From the NCBI RefSeq assembly GCF_023499255.1, contig NZ_CP092183.1:7746501-7810500 (forward strand): a stretch of DNA of 64,000 nucleotides, in the 5' to 3' direction. The notes beneath the pieces are model-generated. The model made no database searches. It saw only the letters and a program-made list of their open reading frames with translations, and was not told the origin of the DNA. Shown here one piece after another: positions 32,943-41,158 of the stretch. The position numbers and the translations under genes were made by a program. Origin of the DNA: Couchioplanes caeruleus. Its GTDB lineage: Bacteria; Actinomycetota; Actinomycetes; Mycobacteriales; Micromonosporaceae. Each line of letters begins with the position of its first letter. Position 1 is the first letter of the stretch.

Positions 32943-34448
32943 GTGAAGAGGAAGCGGTGGGCCGCCGCACTCGTGGCGGCCGCAGTGGTGATCGTCTCGG
33001 GCGGTGGCGGGCCGGTCCGCGCGGCGCCGTCCACTCCGGACGACGTCTACGCGGCGCTGGGCATCGACCGGGTGGTCGGCGACTACGTCGTCATGGTGGA
33101 CGTCTCCGGATCCATGAACGGGGACCGGTACGCCACGGTCAAGCGCAGCCTGACCGCGTTCTTCGCGGCGCTCGCCCCGGAGGACCAGGTGACGCTGGTG
33201 CCGTTCGCGGACAAGGCGCAGGCCCGTACGCAGCCGGCCGGGCGGGCTCCCGGGCAGCTGGTCGCGAAACTGCCCCGGGTCGCCGACGGGCAGCACACCG
33301 ACATCGGCGCGGCGATCGAGAAGACCATCGACGTGCTGCAACGACCCGGCGCGCCGGCCCTCGCCACGGTCGTGCTCCTGACCGACGGGCAGCACGATCC
33401 GCCGGCCGGGAGCCCGTACCCGTTCACGCAGGGCTACCAGTGGAACCAGCTCGCCAGGAAAGCCGAGGAGCTGCCGCAACAGTCGGTCACCGCGTACGCG
33501 ATCCCGCTCGCCGGCCGCACCGGCGCGCCGCTGCTGGAGAAGGCCTTTCCCACCGCCCGGGTGCTCCGGCCGGCCGCGATCGACAGGCTGACCGCCGCCC
33601 TCGAACAGCCCAAGGCCGAGGCCCGGGCGGTCAAGGCGCGGAGCCTGCTGGCCGGGGACCTGGCCAAGGGGGTCCGGGTCGCCTGGCCGGACGGCGCCAT
33701 CGGCGCCGGGCACAGCGAGCTGGCCGTGACGCTGACGTCGACGACCGCGCACGTCCCGCTCACCGTCGATCGGCTCGCGGTCACCAGCACCAACCCCGCT
33801 CTCACGGTACGGGCACCCGCCACGCCGGTGAGCCTCGCGCCCGGCACGTCCGCCACCGTGCCGATCTTCGTCGACTGGGACGCCGGGCCGCGCCGGACCG
33901 CTCCCCTGTCGACGGTCAGTGACACCACGACGCTGGCGCTGACCGGCGCAGTCGGCTCGCCCTGGACCACCACGATGACCGGCGACCTCCGGTTGACGTT
34001 CCGGCCGGAGCTGACCGGCGCCACCACCGCCCGCGACCTGTCGGCGCAGCGCGGCAGCATCTGGTACTGGATCGCCGGTGGCGTCCTGCTGCTCGCCCTG
34101 CTCGCGCTGCTCCGGACGTGGCGGGCACGCCGGCTCGTACCCGCCCTCACCGGCACGCTGCGGGTACGCACGCCCGCCGGCACCGAGCACCACGTACCGC
34201 TCAGTGGCCGGAAGGTGCGGCTCACCGCGGGCACGTCCGGGCTGCCGGGTGCCGGCGAGGTGAGCGCGGCCCGTCCGTCGGTCGGCGCCACCCGCGCCGA
34301 CCTCGTCATCCAGTACTCGCGCGACGGCTCGGTGGCCGGGCGCACCGTGGTGACCTGCCCACCGGGGGCCACCGTGCAGGCGGGCGGCGCGTCCTTCACC
34401 TGGGAAGGAGTGCCCGCTCAACGCGGGGAGCAGGCGGTCGCTACGTGA
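32943..34448 (+). CDS. Secreted/membrane-anchored von Willebrand A domain protein
   Basis: The 501-aa protein has a signal peptide (residues 1-28: KRKRW, a hydrophobic core, then VRAA). A vWA domain follows at about residues 48-215 with the MIDAS motif DVSGSMN at 53, a Thr in QHTDIGAA and an Asp in LLTDGQ. Beta-sandwich repeats lie at about 230-360, one TM helix at about 372-392 (WYWIAGGVLLLALLALLRTW), and a cytoplasmic tail of about 100 residues follows. vWA domains bind partner proteins through the metal site. Its extracytoplasmic position suggests surface sensing. A GTG start is followed, through a 4-nt overlap at its stop, by a CHAT-tail fragment. Confidence 0.85.
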   Translation: MKRKRWAAALVAAAVVIVSGGGGPVRAAPSTPDDVYAALGIDRVVGDYVVMVDVSGSMNGDRYATVKRSLTAFFAALAPEDQVTLVPFADKAQARTQPAGRAPGQLVAKLPRVADGQHTDIGAAIEKTIDVLQRPGAPALATVVLLTDGQHDPPAGSPYPFTQGYQWNQLARKAEELPQQSVTAYAIPLAGRTGAPLLEKAFPTARVLRPAAIDRLTAALEQPKAEARAVKARSLLAGDLAKGVRVAWPDGAIGAGHSELAVTLTSTTAHVPLTVDRLAVTSTNPALTVRAPATPVSLAPGTSATVPIFVDWDAGPRRTAPLSTVSDTTTLALTGAVGSPWTTTMTGDLRLTFRPELTGATTARDLSAQRGSIWYWIAGGVLLLALLALLRTWRARRLVPALTGTLRVRTPAGTEHHVPLSGRKVRLTAGTSGLPGAGEVSAARPSVGATRADLVIQYSRDGSVAGRTVVTCPPGATVQAGGASFTWEGVPAQRGEQAVAT

Positions 34449-34597
34449 CCCGGGACAACGCGCCGTCGCCGGGCGAGGCGATCGGGCAGCTCGGCATGAC
34501 CGACCCGCGCGCCCGGCCGGTGGACCTGCCGCTCGACCATCGCCCGGACGCCGGCGGCCTCGCGTCCTGGGCGGGCTTCATCCACACCGGCCGGTAA
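34445..34597 (+). pseudogene. CHAT C-terminal tail remnant or micro-ORF (50 aa)
   Basis: The short frame from GTG 34445 reads SPGEAIGQLGMTDPRARP, and ends LASWAGFIHTGR. It matches in order the last part of the CHAT protein at 53827 (PPGDALHRAQLWMLDRDR ... LTSWAGFTHIGR) and the end of the one at 27284 (WAGFVHGGQ). The protease core is missing, so it is probably the scar of a deleted CHAT domain. It still overlaps the vWA stop by 4 nt and may be translated as a small peptide. Confidence 0.65.
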
Positions 34598-34605
34598 GGG
34601 GACCG

Positions 34606-35862
34606 ATGATCACCGACGAGGACCTGCTCGCGTACCGCGACCTCACGCCGCCGGGCGAACGCGGCGGCACGGCGGGCGAGGGCGGGGTGACCAGCGGCGT
34701 CCGGTGCGGGCGGCCGTTGCTGTACCCGGTACCGGCCGAGGATCTCCCGCTACCGCTGCGCCGGCGCGCGCAGGCGTTCGACGGGCGCTACGTCGGGGCA
34801 TTGTTCGCGTACGACCTCGACGAGCTCCCGCCCGGGCGGCGGTATCTGAGCGCCCGGTTCGACGTGACGCTGGACGAGCGGTCCGCGCGCGCCGTCCACC
34901 TCGCGGTCGACGGCGACGACCTCGGGCTGGTGAGCGGCCCCACCGCGATGGAGCCGGCATCGGCCACTGCGGCCCACACGGTCGCCGCCGCCCGGAAGCG
35001 GAGCACGTGGCTGCGCCGGTTGACCGGACGCTCCGGTACGCCCCGCGCGTGGCCGACGGGCGTGCAGAGCCCCGACTTCGGGTGGGCGTACGACGACCCG
35101 GCCGGCGACCTGCTGCTGCCCCGCGCGTACGCCATGCACGCCCTGCTGGAGGTGCCCGCCGCGACGATCCGGGTGACCGGCCGGCTCGGCGTACGCGTCG
35201 ACATCGGCGTCCGCGGTGGCCGGCAGCCCGCCGGGATGAGCGAGTCCGTCCGCTTCGACGAGCCCTTGACCGCCGCCGGCGTGCCCAGGGGCGCCGCCGT
35301 CCGGCTGTGCATGGCGGCCGACGTCTCGGGCTACAGCCGGCGCGGGAACGACGCCACCGAACGGATCCAGCGCGACCTGGTCGCCACGCTCGCACGTTGC
35401 CGGCGGGCGGCCGGGATCCCCGACACCGTGGTGACGCCGCAGCCCCAGGGGGACGGCCAGTTCACCGTGCTGCCGGTGGGCATCGACGAGTCGGCGGTGA
35501 TCCCCGCGCTGCTGCACGAGCTGCACCGGGCGCTGGGTGAGCTCAACGACGGCGCCGACCCGGCCGACCGGATGCGGCTGCGGGTCGCGTTCCACCGAGG
35601 GCTGATCAAGGAGGGGGACAACGGCTGGATCGGCGCCGCCCCGATCGCCGTGCACCGGTTCCTGGACAGCCCGCCGCTGCGCCGCGCCCTGGCCGACCAC
35701 GATGAGGCGGACTTCGTGCTCGGCGTACCCGATGTGCTGTTCCGCGATGTGATCGTCCCGGCGGCCGCCCCGCCGCGTCCGGAGGACTTCGTGCCGATGG
35801 TCGTCGACCTTCCGGAGAAGGGGTTCGTCGAGCACGGCTGGCTGCACGTAGGGCCGGCCTAG
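34606..35862 (+). CDS. Class III nucleotidyl-cyclase-like protein
   Basis: The 418-aa protein has an unknown N-terminal half of beta character and a C-terminal domain (about 235-400) with the class III cyclase pattern: the metal-Asp motif MAADVSGYSRRG near residue 238, the second Asp in PQGDGQFTVLP, VAFHRGLIKEGDNGWIG, then HRFLDSPPLRRAL and LGVPDVLFRDVI. Both metal-binding Asp residues are present. The Asn of the usual Asn-Arg pair is not evident in APIAVHRF, while an Arg is kept, so activity and product are uncertain. It converges on a CRP-type gene (stop codons overlap), making a possible second-messenger circuit. Confidence 0.72.
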   Translation: MITDEDLLAYRDLTPPGERGGTAGEGGVTSGVRCGRPLLYPVPAEDLPLPLRRRAQAFDGRYVGALFAYDLDELPPGRRYLSARFDVTLDERSARAVHLAVDGDDLGLVSGPTAMEPASATAAHTVAAARKRSTWLRRLTGRSGTPRAWPTGVQSPDFGWAYDDPAGDLLLPRAYAMHALLEVPAATIRVTGRLGVRVDIGVRGGRQPAGMSESVRFDEPLTAAGVPRGAAVRLCMAADVSGYSRRGNDATERIQRDLVATLARCRRAAGIPDTVVTPQPQGDGQFTVLPVGIDESAVIPALLHELHRALGELNDGADPADRMRLRVAFHRGLIKEGDNGWIGAAPIAVHRFLDSPPLRRALADHDEADFVLGVPDVLFRDVIVPAAAPPRPEDFVPMVVDLPEKGFVEHGWLHVGPA

Positions 35863-36554
35863 AGGTCCGGTTCCTCGGCCAGCGCGAGCAGCGCGAGATG
35901 GTCGACCACGGTGATCCGCCGGTAGCCGGTCCGGACCAGGCCCCGGTCGCGGAGCAGGCGCAGCGCCTTCTGCACGGTGTCCTCGGCCGCGCCGACGAGC
36001 GTGGCGAGCTCGGTCTGGCTCAGCTCGACGCCGATCAGCAGGCCGTCGCGGACCGCTTCGCCGCAGCTCGCCGCGATCTCGCCGAGGACGTGCGCGAGGC
36101 GGACGTGCACCGGGAACGCGGCGAACTCCGAGCGCCGCTCGTTGGCCCACCGCAACCGGCCGCCCACCGTGGCGGTGACCTGGTTGGCGACGGCCGGGTG
36201 CTCGCCGAGGAACGCCAGGAAGTCGGCCTGGCGGATCACCGTCGACACCACCGCGCCGCACGTGGTGACCGTGGCCGACCGGCCGTTCCCGGTGAACGCC
36301 GCCAGCTCGCCGACGATGTCGCCGGGCAGCCGGATGGCGAGCAGCCGCGGCGCGCCGCCGATGTCGGTGGTGACCTTGACGTGCCCCTGCCGGATCACCT
36401 CGACGTGGGTGTCCCGGTTGCCCTCGACCAGGATCTGCCGGCCGCCCGGCAGCCGCCGGGTGACGCCCAGCGCCAGCAACGCCTCGCGTTCCGGCACGGT
36501 GATCCGCGCCAGGAACGAACCCGGCGCCCAGGCCGGCTCGGCGAAACTGGTCAT
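35859..36554 (-). CDS. Crp/Fnr-family cyclic-nucleotide-responsive regulator
   Basis: The 231-aa protein has an N-terminal cyclic-nucleotide-binding domain (about 20-130) with the phosphate-binding cassette GDIVGELAAFTGNGRSATV; the Glu and Arg-Ser that contact cyclic nucleotide in CRP are conserved. The C-terminal winged helix is LSQTELATLVGAAEDTVQKALRLLRDRGLV. It would bind DNA in response to a cyclic nucleotide. Its convergent neighbour is a cyclase-like protein. ATG 36554 is chosen because it starts just before the conserved domain; the frame is open to ATG 36623. Confidence 0.9.
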   Translation of the reverse strand: MTSFAEPAWAPGSFLARITVPEREALLALGVTRRLPGGRQILVEGNRDTHVEVIRQGHVKVTTDIGGAPRLLAIRLPGDIVGELAAFTGNGRSATVTTCGAVVSTVIRQADFLAFLGEHPAVANQVTATVGGRLRWANERRSEFAAFPVHVRLAHVLGEIAASCGEAVRDGLLIGVELSQTELATLVGAAEDTVQKALRLLRDRGLVRTGYRRITVVDHLALLALAEEPDL

Positions 36555-36644
36555 GACCCGATTCCGTTCTTTTCCGGATTCCCGTACGCCGCCCGGTGGT
36601 GCAATGCCGTCATGGAATCCCACTGAGGTCGAACAGTACGCAGA

Positions 36645-37787
36645 TCAGCTCTCCCGCTCACCCACGATGTCCCGGACGGTGGCGACGATCCGGTTCAGCC
36701 TCACCTGGTCGGTGAGGGCACCGGTCACGCCGCCGACCGGGTCGGCGACGTCGTGCGGCGCCCGGTCGATGGTCGGCGTGAAGGGGCCGCCGAACACCGT
36801 GCGGATCACGTCCACCACGATCGCATCGATCCGCTCGCCCCTGGCCAGGCGCTGCCGGATGGCGCCCACGGCGTCGGCGGCGAGCTTGGACATCTCCGCC
36901 TCGACCTTCGCGTACGGGTCGCCGAGCTCCAGCGGCGCCGCGGTGGGCCGGGGACCGTCCTCGATCGGCAGCGCCGACACGGCCGTCTGCTTACGGCCGA
37001 GCGGGCGTTCCACGTACGCCTCGTACCACTGCGGGCGGCGCCGCATCGCATCCAGCACCGACTCGACCTCCTGCGCGACCACGGCCGGTTCGCTGCCGAA
37101 CCAGTCGCCCGTACAGCGCGCGCGGTCCTGCGCCCAGACCTCGAGCGGCCAGGTCTGGTTGCCGGCGGTGCCGCTCACGCCGACCCAGACCAGCATCTGC
37201 GTGGCGAGCATCGTCCGCCACCGGTCCTGTCCCAGATCGGCGGCCAGCCAGCCGGGGAGCCGGGGCCGCTGCAGCGCACCGCGCTCACCCCGGCGCCGGC
37301 GATGACCGTCCACAGTGGCGGCGTTCAGCCGCCCGGCGATCCACCCCTCGAGGTTCAGGATCGGCTGCCGGGCGTGCGCCAGCAGGTCCTCGACCACCGC
37401 TTCCACATCGTCGTGGAACCGGTCCAGGCACTCGTCGGCGAGCCGGTCGACGCCGGCGACGCAGCCGGTGTGGCCCCGGCTCAGCTCCATCCGGCGGGTG
37501 ACCCGGGCGAACACGATCGGCCAGACCACCTCGTACGCGGCCCCGGTCAGCGCGGTCCGCTCGGCGGGTCCCGCGGTGGCCGCCGCCTCGGCCAACCGGC
37601 CGCATCGGGCGAGGTCGCGCAGCTGCTGACCACGGGCGGCGCCGGTCGGGCCGGAACTGCGGCCGAACGTGCCGGCGGCGTTCGCCGTGCGGGACGCGTA
37701 CACGCCGGCCTGCGGTCCGTTCTGCGGCGCGCGGACGCGTGGGTAGCCGTACTCCAGGCGCTGGGTCGCCTCGTCCGAAACCCCCAT
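36645..37787 (-). CDS. Sigma-region-2-like protein, paralogue 3
   Basis: The 380-aa protein is closest in its middle to the paralogue at 16009: VVWPIVFARVTRRMELSRGHTG, CLDRFHDDVEAVVEDLLAHARQPILNLEGW, VDGHRRRRGERGALQRPRLPGWLAADL, and LDAMRRRPQWYEAYVERPLGRKQ. The conserved RRRRG block could contact DNA as sigma region 2 does, but no region 4 or -35 reader is seen. Unlike the other two it has no small helical neighbour; instead it is divergent from the second caspase gene across 275 nt. It may control that gene. Confidence 0.58.
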   Translation of the reverse strand: MGVSDEATQRLEYGYPRVRAPQNGPQAGVYASRTANAAGTFGRSSGPTGAARGQQLRDLARCGRLAEAAATAGPAERTALTGAAYEVVWPIVFARVTRRMELSRGHTGCVAGVDRLADECLDRFHDDVEAVVEDLLAHARQPILNLEGWIAGRLNAATVDGHRRRRGERGALQRPRLPGWLAADLGQDRWRTMLATQMLVWVGVSGTAGNQTWPLEVWAQDRARCTGDWFGSEPAVVAQEVESVLDAMRRRPQWYEAYVERPLGRKQTAVSALPIEDGPRPTAAPLELGDPYAKVEAEMSKLAADAVGAIRQRLARGERIDAIVVDVIRTVFGGPFTPTIDRAPHDVADPVGGVTGALTDQVRLNRIVATVRDIVGERES

Positions 37788-37916
37788 CGAGGGCCCCTTC
37801 CGATCTTCCGGAAACAGATGATGTCGGCATGCGAAACGCCGTCAACTCCGACAGCGCCCGCTCGCAGCTTGGCGGACGACGGTCGCGGAGCGCGACGGCC
37901 ACTGAACGGATCGACC

Positions 37917-37933
37917 GATTCGGAACCCGAATC
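37917..37933. promoter_or_regulatory. Inverted repeat GATTCGG-AAC-CCGAATC
   Basis: A perfect 7-bp inverted repeat lies between sigma-like protein 3 and the second caspase gene. On the minus strand it reads TTCGGGTTCCGAA, a contracted form of the element at 22963 and 31622. Confidence 0.45.
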
Positions 37934-38015
37934 AGCACCTTCAGCGGATCGGAACGGATGATCGTCGATCGGCCGCCGACCGGATCACCCATCGACAGCG
38001 GACCGCACCGGTCTC

Positions 38016-38024
38016 GTCCGTCAG
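38016..38024 (+). promoter_or_regulatory. GTCCGTCAG element before caspase gene 2
   Basis: It ends 38 nt before GTG 38063. Confidence 0.45.
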
Positions 38025-38062
38025 TACTCGATGGACAGTCGGAGTCGGCGGAGGGGGCGCCC

Positions 38063-39895
38063 GTGGCGCGCAGGGCACTGCTCATCGGGGCGCAGACGTA
38101 CGGGCTTCGAGGCGTGGACAACGACGTGGACGCGATGGCCACCGTCCTGTCCGCACGCGGCTTCACGATCACCCCGTGCCAGGGCCCGGACGCCACACGG
38201 GACGGCATTCTCGACGCGTACGAGCAGCTGATCTCGTCCACGCAGCCCGGCGACGCGGCCGTGGTGTTCTACTCGGGGCACGGCGCGTCGATCGAGCCGC
38301 CGGCCGCCGCCCGCGCCGCGGTCCTGCCGACCAACCGCCGGTTCATCGTGCCGGTCGACATGGCCCTGTCCACCCCCGCCGACTTCCGCGGCATCACCGG
38401 TATCGAGCTGTCGGTGCTGCTCAGCCGGCTGACCGCTCGTACCCGTAACGTAACCGTCGTCCTGGACTGCTGCTACGCCGGCACGATGTCCCGGGACGGG
38501 AACCTCACGGCGAAGTCACTGATCGAGCCGTGGAAGATCGACCTCGACGCGCATCTGCGCCGGCGGCTGCGTGAAGGCTTACGCATCGACCTGACCCGGC
38601 CGCTGGGGGATCCGTACGCGGTGCGGGTCGTCGCGTGCGCCCCGGACCAGCGCGCCAACGAGTACGGCGGCCGCCGCGGTGAGCGGATCGGCGTCTTCAC
38701 CGAGGCGCTGACGGACGCCCTCGCCGGCGCCGGGGACGCGGCCGTGAGCTGGTCGACGCTGATCGGCCGGGTACGCCAGAACGTCGGGGACGCCGTGGCG
38801 CACCAGCGTCCCGACGCCGAAGGACCAGCGCGCCGGCTGTTGTTCGAGCTCGACGAGAAGGACGACGCCGGCTCCCTGCCGGTGGTGGCGGTCGGGCCCG
38901 GCCGCGTCCGGCTGGACGGTGCGCCGCTGTTCGGGGTCCAGCCCGGTGACCGCTTCCTCATCATGCCCGCGGGCTCGGAATCCCCGTCGCGGGACCGTGC
39001 CCTGGCATCGGTCCGGATCGACGGCTGCGGCCCCGCTGACGCCACCGGACGGCTGGATCCGCCGGCGCACGCGGACCTGCCGGTCGGGGCGCGCGCCTTC
39101 CGCGTGGCGGCGACCGCACCGCGCCTGCCGGTCGAGGTTCCACCGGATCTGGTGCCGGCGGTCGAGCGGAGCACGTTCGTACGGATGGCCACGCCGGGCG
39201 AGCGACCCGCGTTGCGCGTACGGGCCGACGCCGCGGGCCTGTTCACGGTGAGCGACGCCATCGGCCCGTTGCACGCGCCGCGTCCGTGGGTGGTGCCCGA
39301 CCTCGAACGCGTCGCCAAGGCCACCGCCCTGCGCCGGATCGCCTCCCGTACCGGATGGGAGCTGGACGCCCGGGTCGCGATCGGGTGGGGTCGCGTCCCG
39401 GGCGGTCTCCCGGAGCCGCTGCCGCTCGCCAACGCCCCGGTCCGGGTGGGCGATCCGGTCTACGTGTGCGTCCGCAACGACGACGACGATCCGGTGTACG
39501 TCTCCCTGCTCGACATCGGCGTCTCGGCCCGGATCAGCATCCTCGACCCCACCCAGCCGTCCGGCCGCCGCCTGCACCGCGGCGAGGAGTACGTCCTCGG
39601 CCGCGACGACCGCACCGGCCGGCTGACCGGGCTGCCGCTGAGCTGGCCGCCCGGGCTGGACGCGTCCTGGCCGCGCCCGGAGACCATCCTCGCCCTGGTG
39701 ACCTCCCGCCCGCTGGACGTGACGGTCCTGGAGCAGGGGGCGGTGTCCCGTTCCGTACGCGAGCCGCAGTCTCCGCTCGAGGCGCTGCTGTCCCAGGTGA
39801 CGACCGGCGCGACGCGCGACCTGCTGCACCGGCCGGCCGCCCCGGACCGGTACGCCGCCCTGACCATCGAGTTCGACCTGCATCCCCGCCGCTGA
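38063..39895 (+). CDS. Caspase-family (peptidase C14) protein 2
   Basis: The 610-aa protein is given GTG 38063 (ribosome site GGAGGGGG), because the shared caspase opening ARRALLIGAQTYGLRGVDNDVDAM begins there. Active-site residues are His73 in VVFYSGHGA and Cys137 in VVLDCCYAGTMS. The region after the protease domain resembles that of the caspase at 17433 (FEL/VDLDPLG-like segment, a PDRVQL/PGRVRL strand followed by GAPL, then LRRL/LRRI blocks), but it ends before the membrane-like tail of that protein. The two are therefore paralogues with different C-termini. It is likely an effector protease of regulated death or defence. It is divergent from sigma-like protein 3. Confidence 0.85.
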   Translation: MARRALLIGAQTYGLRGVDNDVDAMATVLSARGFTITPCQGPDATRDGILDAYEQLISSTQPGDAAVVFYSGHGASIEPPAAARAAVLPTNRRFIVPVDMALSTPADFRGITGIELSVLLSRLTARTRNVTVVLDCCYAGTMSRDGNLTAKSLIEPWKIDLDAHLRRRLREGLRIDLTRPLGDPYAVRVVACAPDQRANEYGGRRGERIGVFTEALTDALAGAGDAAVSWSTLIGRVRQNVGDAVAHQRPDAEGPARRLLFELDEKDDAGSLPVVAVGPGRVRLDGAPLFGVQPGDRFLIMPAGSESPSRDRALASVRIDGCGPADATGRLDPPAHADLPVGARAFRVAATAPRLPVEVPPDLVPAVERSTFVRMATPGERPALRVRADAAGLFTVSDAIGPLHAPRPWVVPDLERVAKATALRRIASRTGWELDARVAIGWGRVPGGLPEPLPLANAPVRVGDPVYVCVRNDDDDPVYVSLLDIGVSARISILDPTQPSGRRLHRGEEYVLGRDDRTGRLTGLPLSWPPGLDASWPRPETILALVTSRPLDVTVLEQGAVSRSVREPQSPLEALLSQVTTGATRDLLHRPAAPDRYAALTIEFDLHPRR

Positions 39896-39901
39896 CGCCG
39901 C

Positions 39902-41065
39902 CTACCACCCGACATCGGGCATCGGCACGTCGAAGTACCGCAGGAGCAGCAGGATGGCCGGGAGCAGGATGACGGCGCCCAGCTGCCACAGCTTGCGTCG
40001 CGTGGCCGATGACGTCTGCGCCGCGACAGCAGCCTTCTCGAGGCTGGTGAGCACCTCGCCGAGCCGGTCCTGGCAGATGCCGATCACGCATTCGCGCACG
40101 GTGGAGAGCAGCCGCGCATCGGCCTCGCACGTGCCGGCGAGGGGGTTCGGGCGCCGGACCTCCACGATGAGCCGGCGTGTCTCCACGACGTGCTCCCGGC
40201 GGTGCTTGCGGCCGTGCCAGCGGGCGGGCCAGCCGACCGGCCGCCCGTCCCGCACCATGCCCCGGAGGGCCGCCACCGCGTTACGCAGTTCCTCCTGCAT
40301 GCGGGGCCGGAGATTGATGCCGGGACGACGCTCGGTGTCCACCAACAGCCGCTCCACCTCCAGGAAGTGATCGAACGCCCGCACGTCGCTGCTGCCACCG
40401 CATAGCCGTGACCGCAGGACCACGGTCAGCACCGCGATCGAGACCAACGACAGGACGATCAGGACCAGCGTGAGCCCGCAACCGAGAGCGATCCCGGCAC
40501 TCGCGCCCCGGCCGTCGCTCGCCAGCAAGGCCAGGGCCGTGCGCGGATACCACCAGGCGGCCGAGGGGGAATGCGGCCACAGCTCCCACGCCAGCGCGCC
40601 CGAGGAGGCGGCCACCGCCGCCGTGCCGATCGGGCTCCGCCGGTGCACTGCCCACGACGCGGCGCCGACCAGCAGAAGAGCGGTGACCAGGTACGCGAAG
40701 AGAATCGCCGGCCGGGTCCAGTCGAGCGTCCACCCGATCAGCGCGACCGTCAGACCACCCGCCAGCACAGCCATCAGGGCATAGGCGATCACGAACATCT
40801 GACGGCGGCGGACACGGCGGTGTGCGGCGGCGTCGCAGAAGGAGTGGAAGGCGTTGCGAATGTCGGTCTGCTCGTCGGGTGACTTGCCGACGATCTGCGG
40901 GATGAGGCGGTACCACACCTTCTTGAGCTGAACCTCCAGCTCGGACCGCGTCTTGTCGGCCCGGCCCGGCCGGAACAGGGCGATGTCCCGGGCCACGCCG
41001 ACCAGGCCGCGGCTGTCCGGGCCCGGCTCTGCCGTGGCCGATGGCCCTGCGCCCTCCTGCAACAC
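39902..41065 (-). CDS. Multi-pass membrane protein of unknown function
   Basis: The protein is 387 aa from GTG 41065, chosen for its GGGGAGG site; ATG 41179 would add 38 low-complexity residues and swallow the regulatory element. It has a soluble N-terminal helical part, four TM helices at about residues 90-245 (first one FVIAYALMAVLAGGLTVALIGW), a helical cytoplasmic region (FLEVERLLVDTERRPG, VVETRRLIVEV), and one C-terminal TM helix (LGAVILLPAILLLLRYF). I do not recognise the family. It converges on caspase gene 2 (stops 6 nt apart) and is divergent from the chaperone/GTPase operon. Such proteins in conflict systems may form the membrane pore or anchor; that is inference. Confidence 0.7.
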   Translation of the reverse strand: MLQEGAGPSATAEPGPDSRGLVGVARDIALFRPGRADKTRSELEVQLKKVWYRLIPQIVGKSPDEQTDIRNAFHSFCDAAAHRRVRRRQMFVIAYALMAVLAGGLTVALIGWTLDWTRPAILFAYLVTALLLVGAASWAVHRRSPIGTAAVAASSGALAWELWPHSPSAAWWYPRTALALLASDGRGASAGIALGCGLTLVLIVLSLVSIAVLTVVLRSRLCGGSSDVRAFDHFLEVERLLVDTERRPGINLRPRMQEELRNAVAALRGMVRDGRPVGWPARWHGRKHRREHVVETRRLIVEVRRPNPLAGTCEADARLLSTVRECVIGICQDRLGEVLTSLEKAAVAAQTSSATRRKLWQLGAVILLPAILLLLRYFDVPMPDVGW

Positions 41066-41158
41066 CGTTCCGGTCCTCCCCTGTGTCCCGTCGCGGGTTA
41101 CTGGCGGACCGCTCCCTTCACCAGGGCCCTCACCTGGGCAGACCTGACGGTGGGACGG

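Noticed and set aside
16009..37787. Calling the three paralogues ECF sigma factors outright
   Set aside because: Only a region-2-like block is visible; region 4 is not, so a definite sigma call is not supported.
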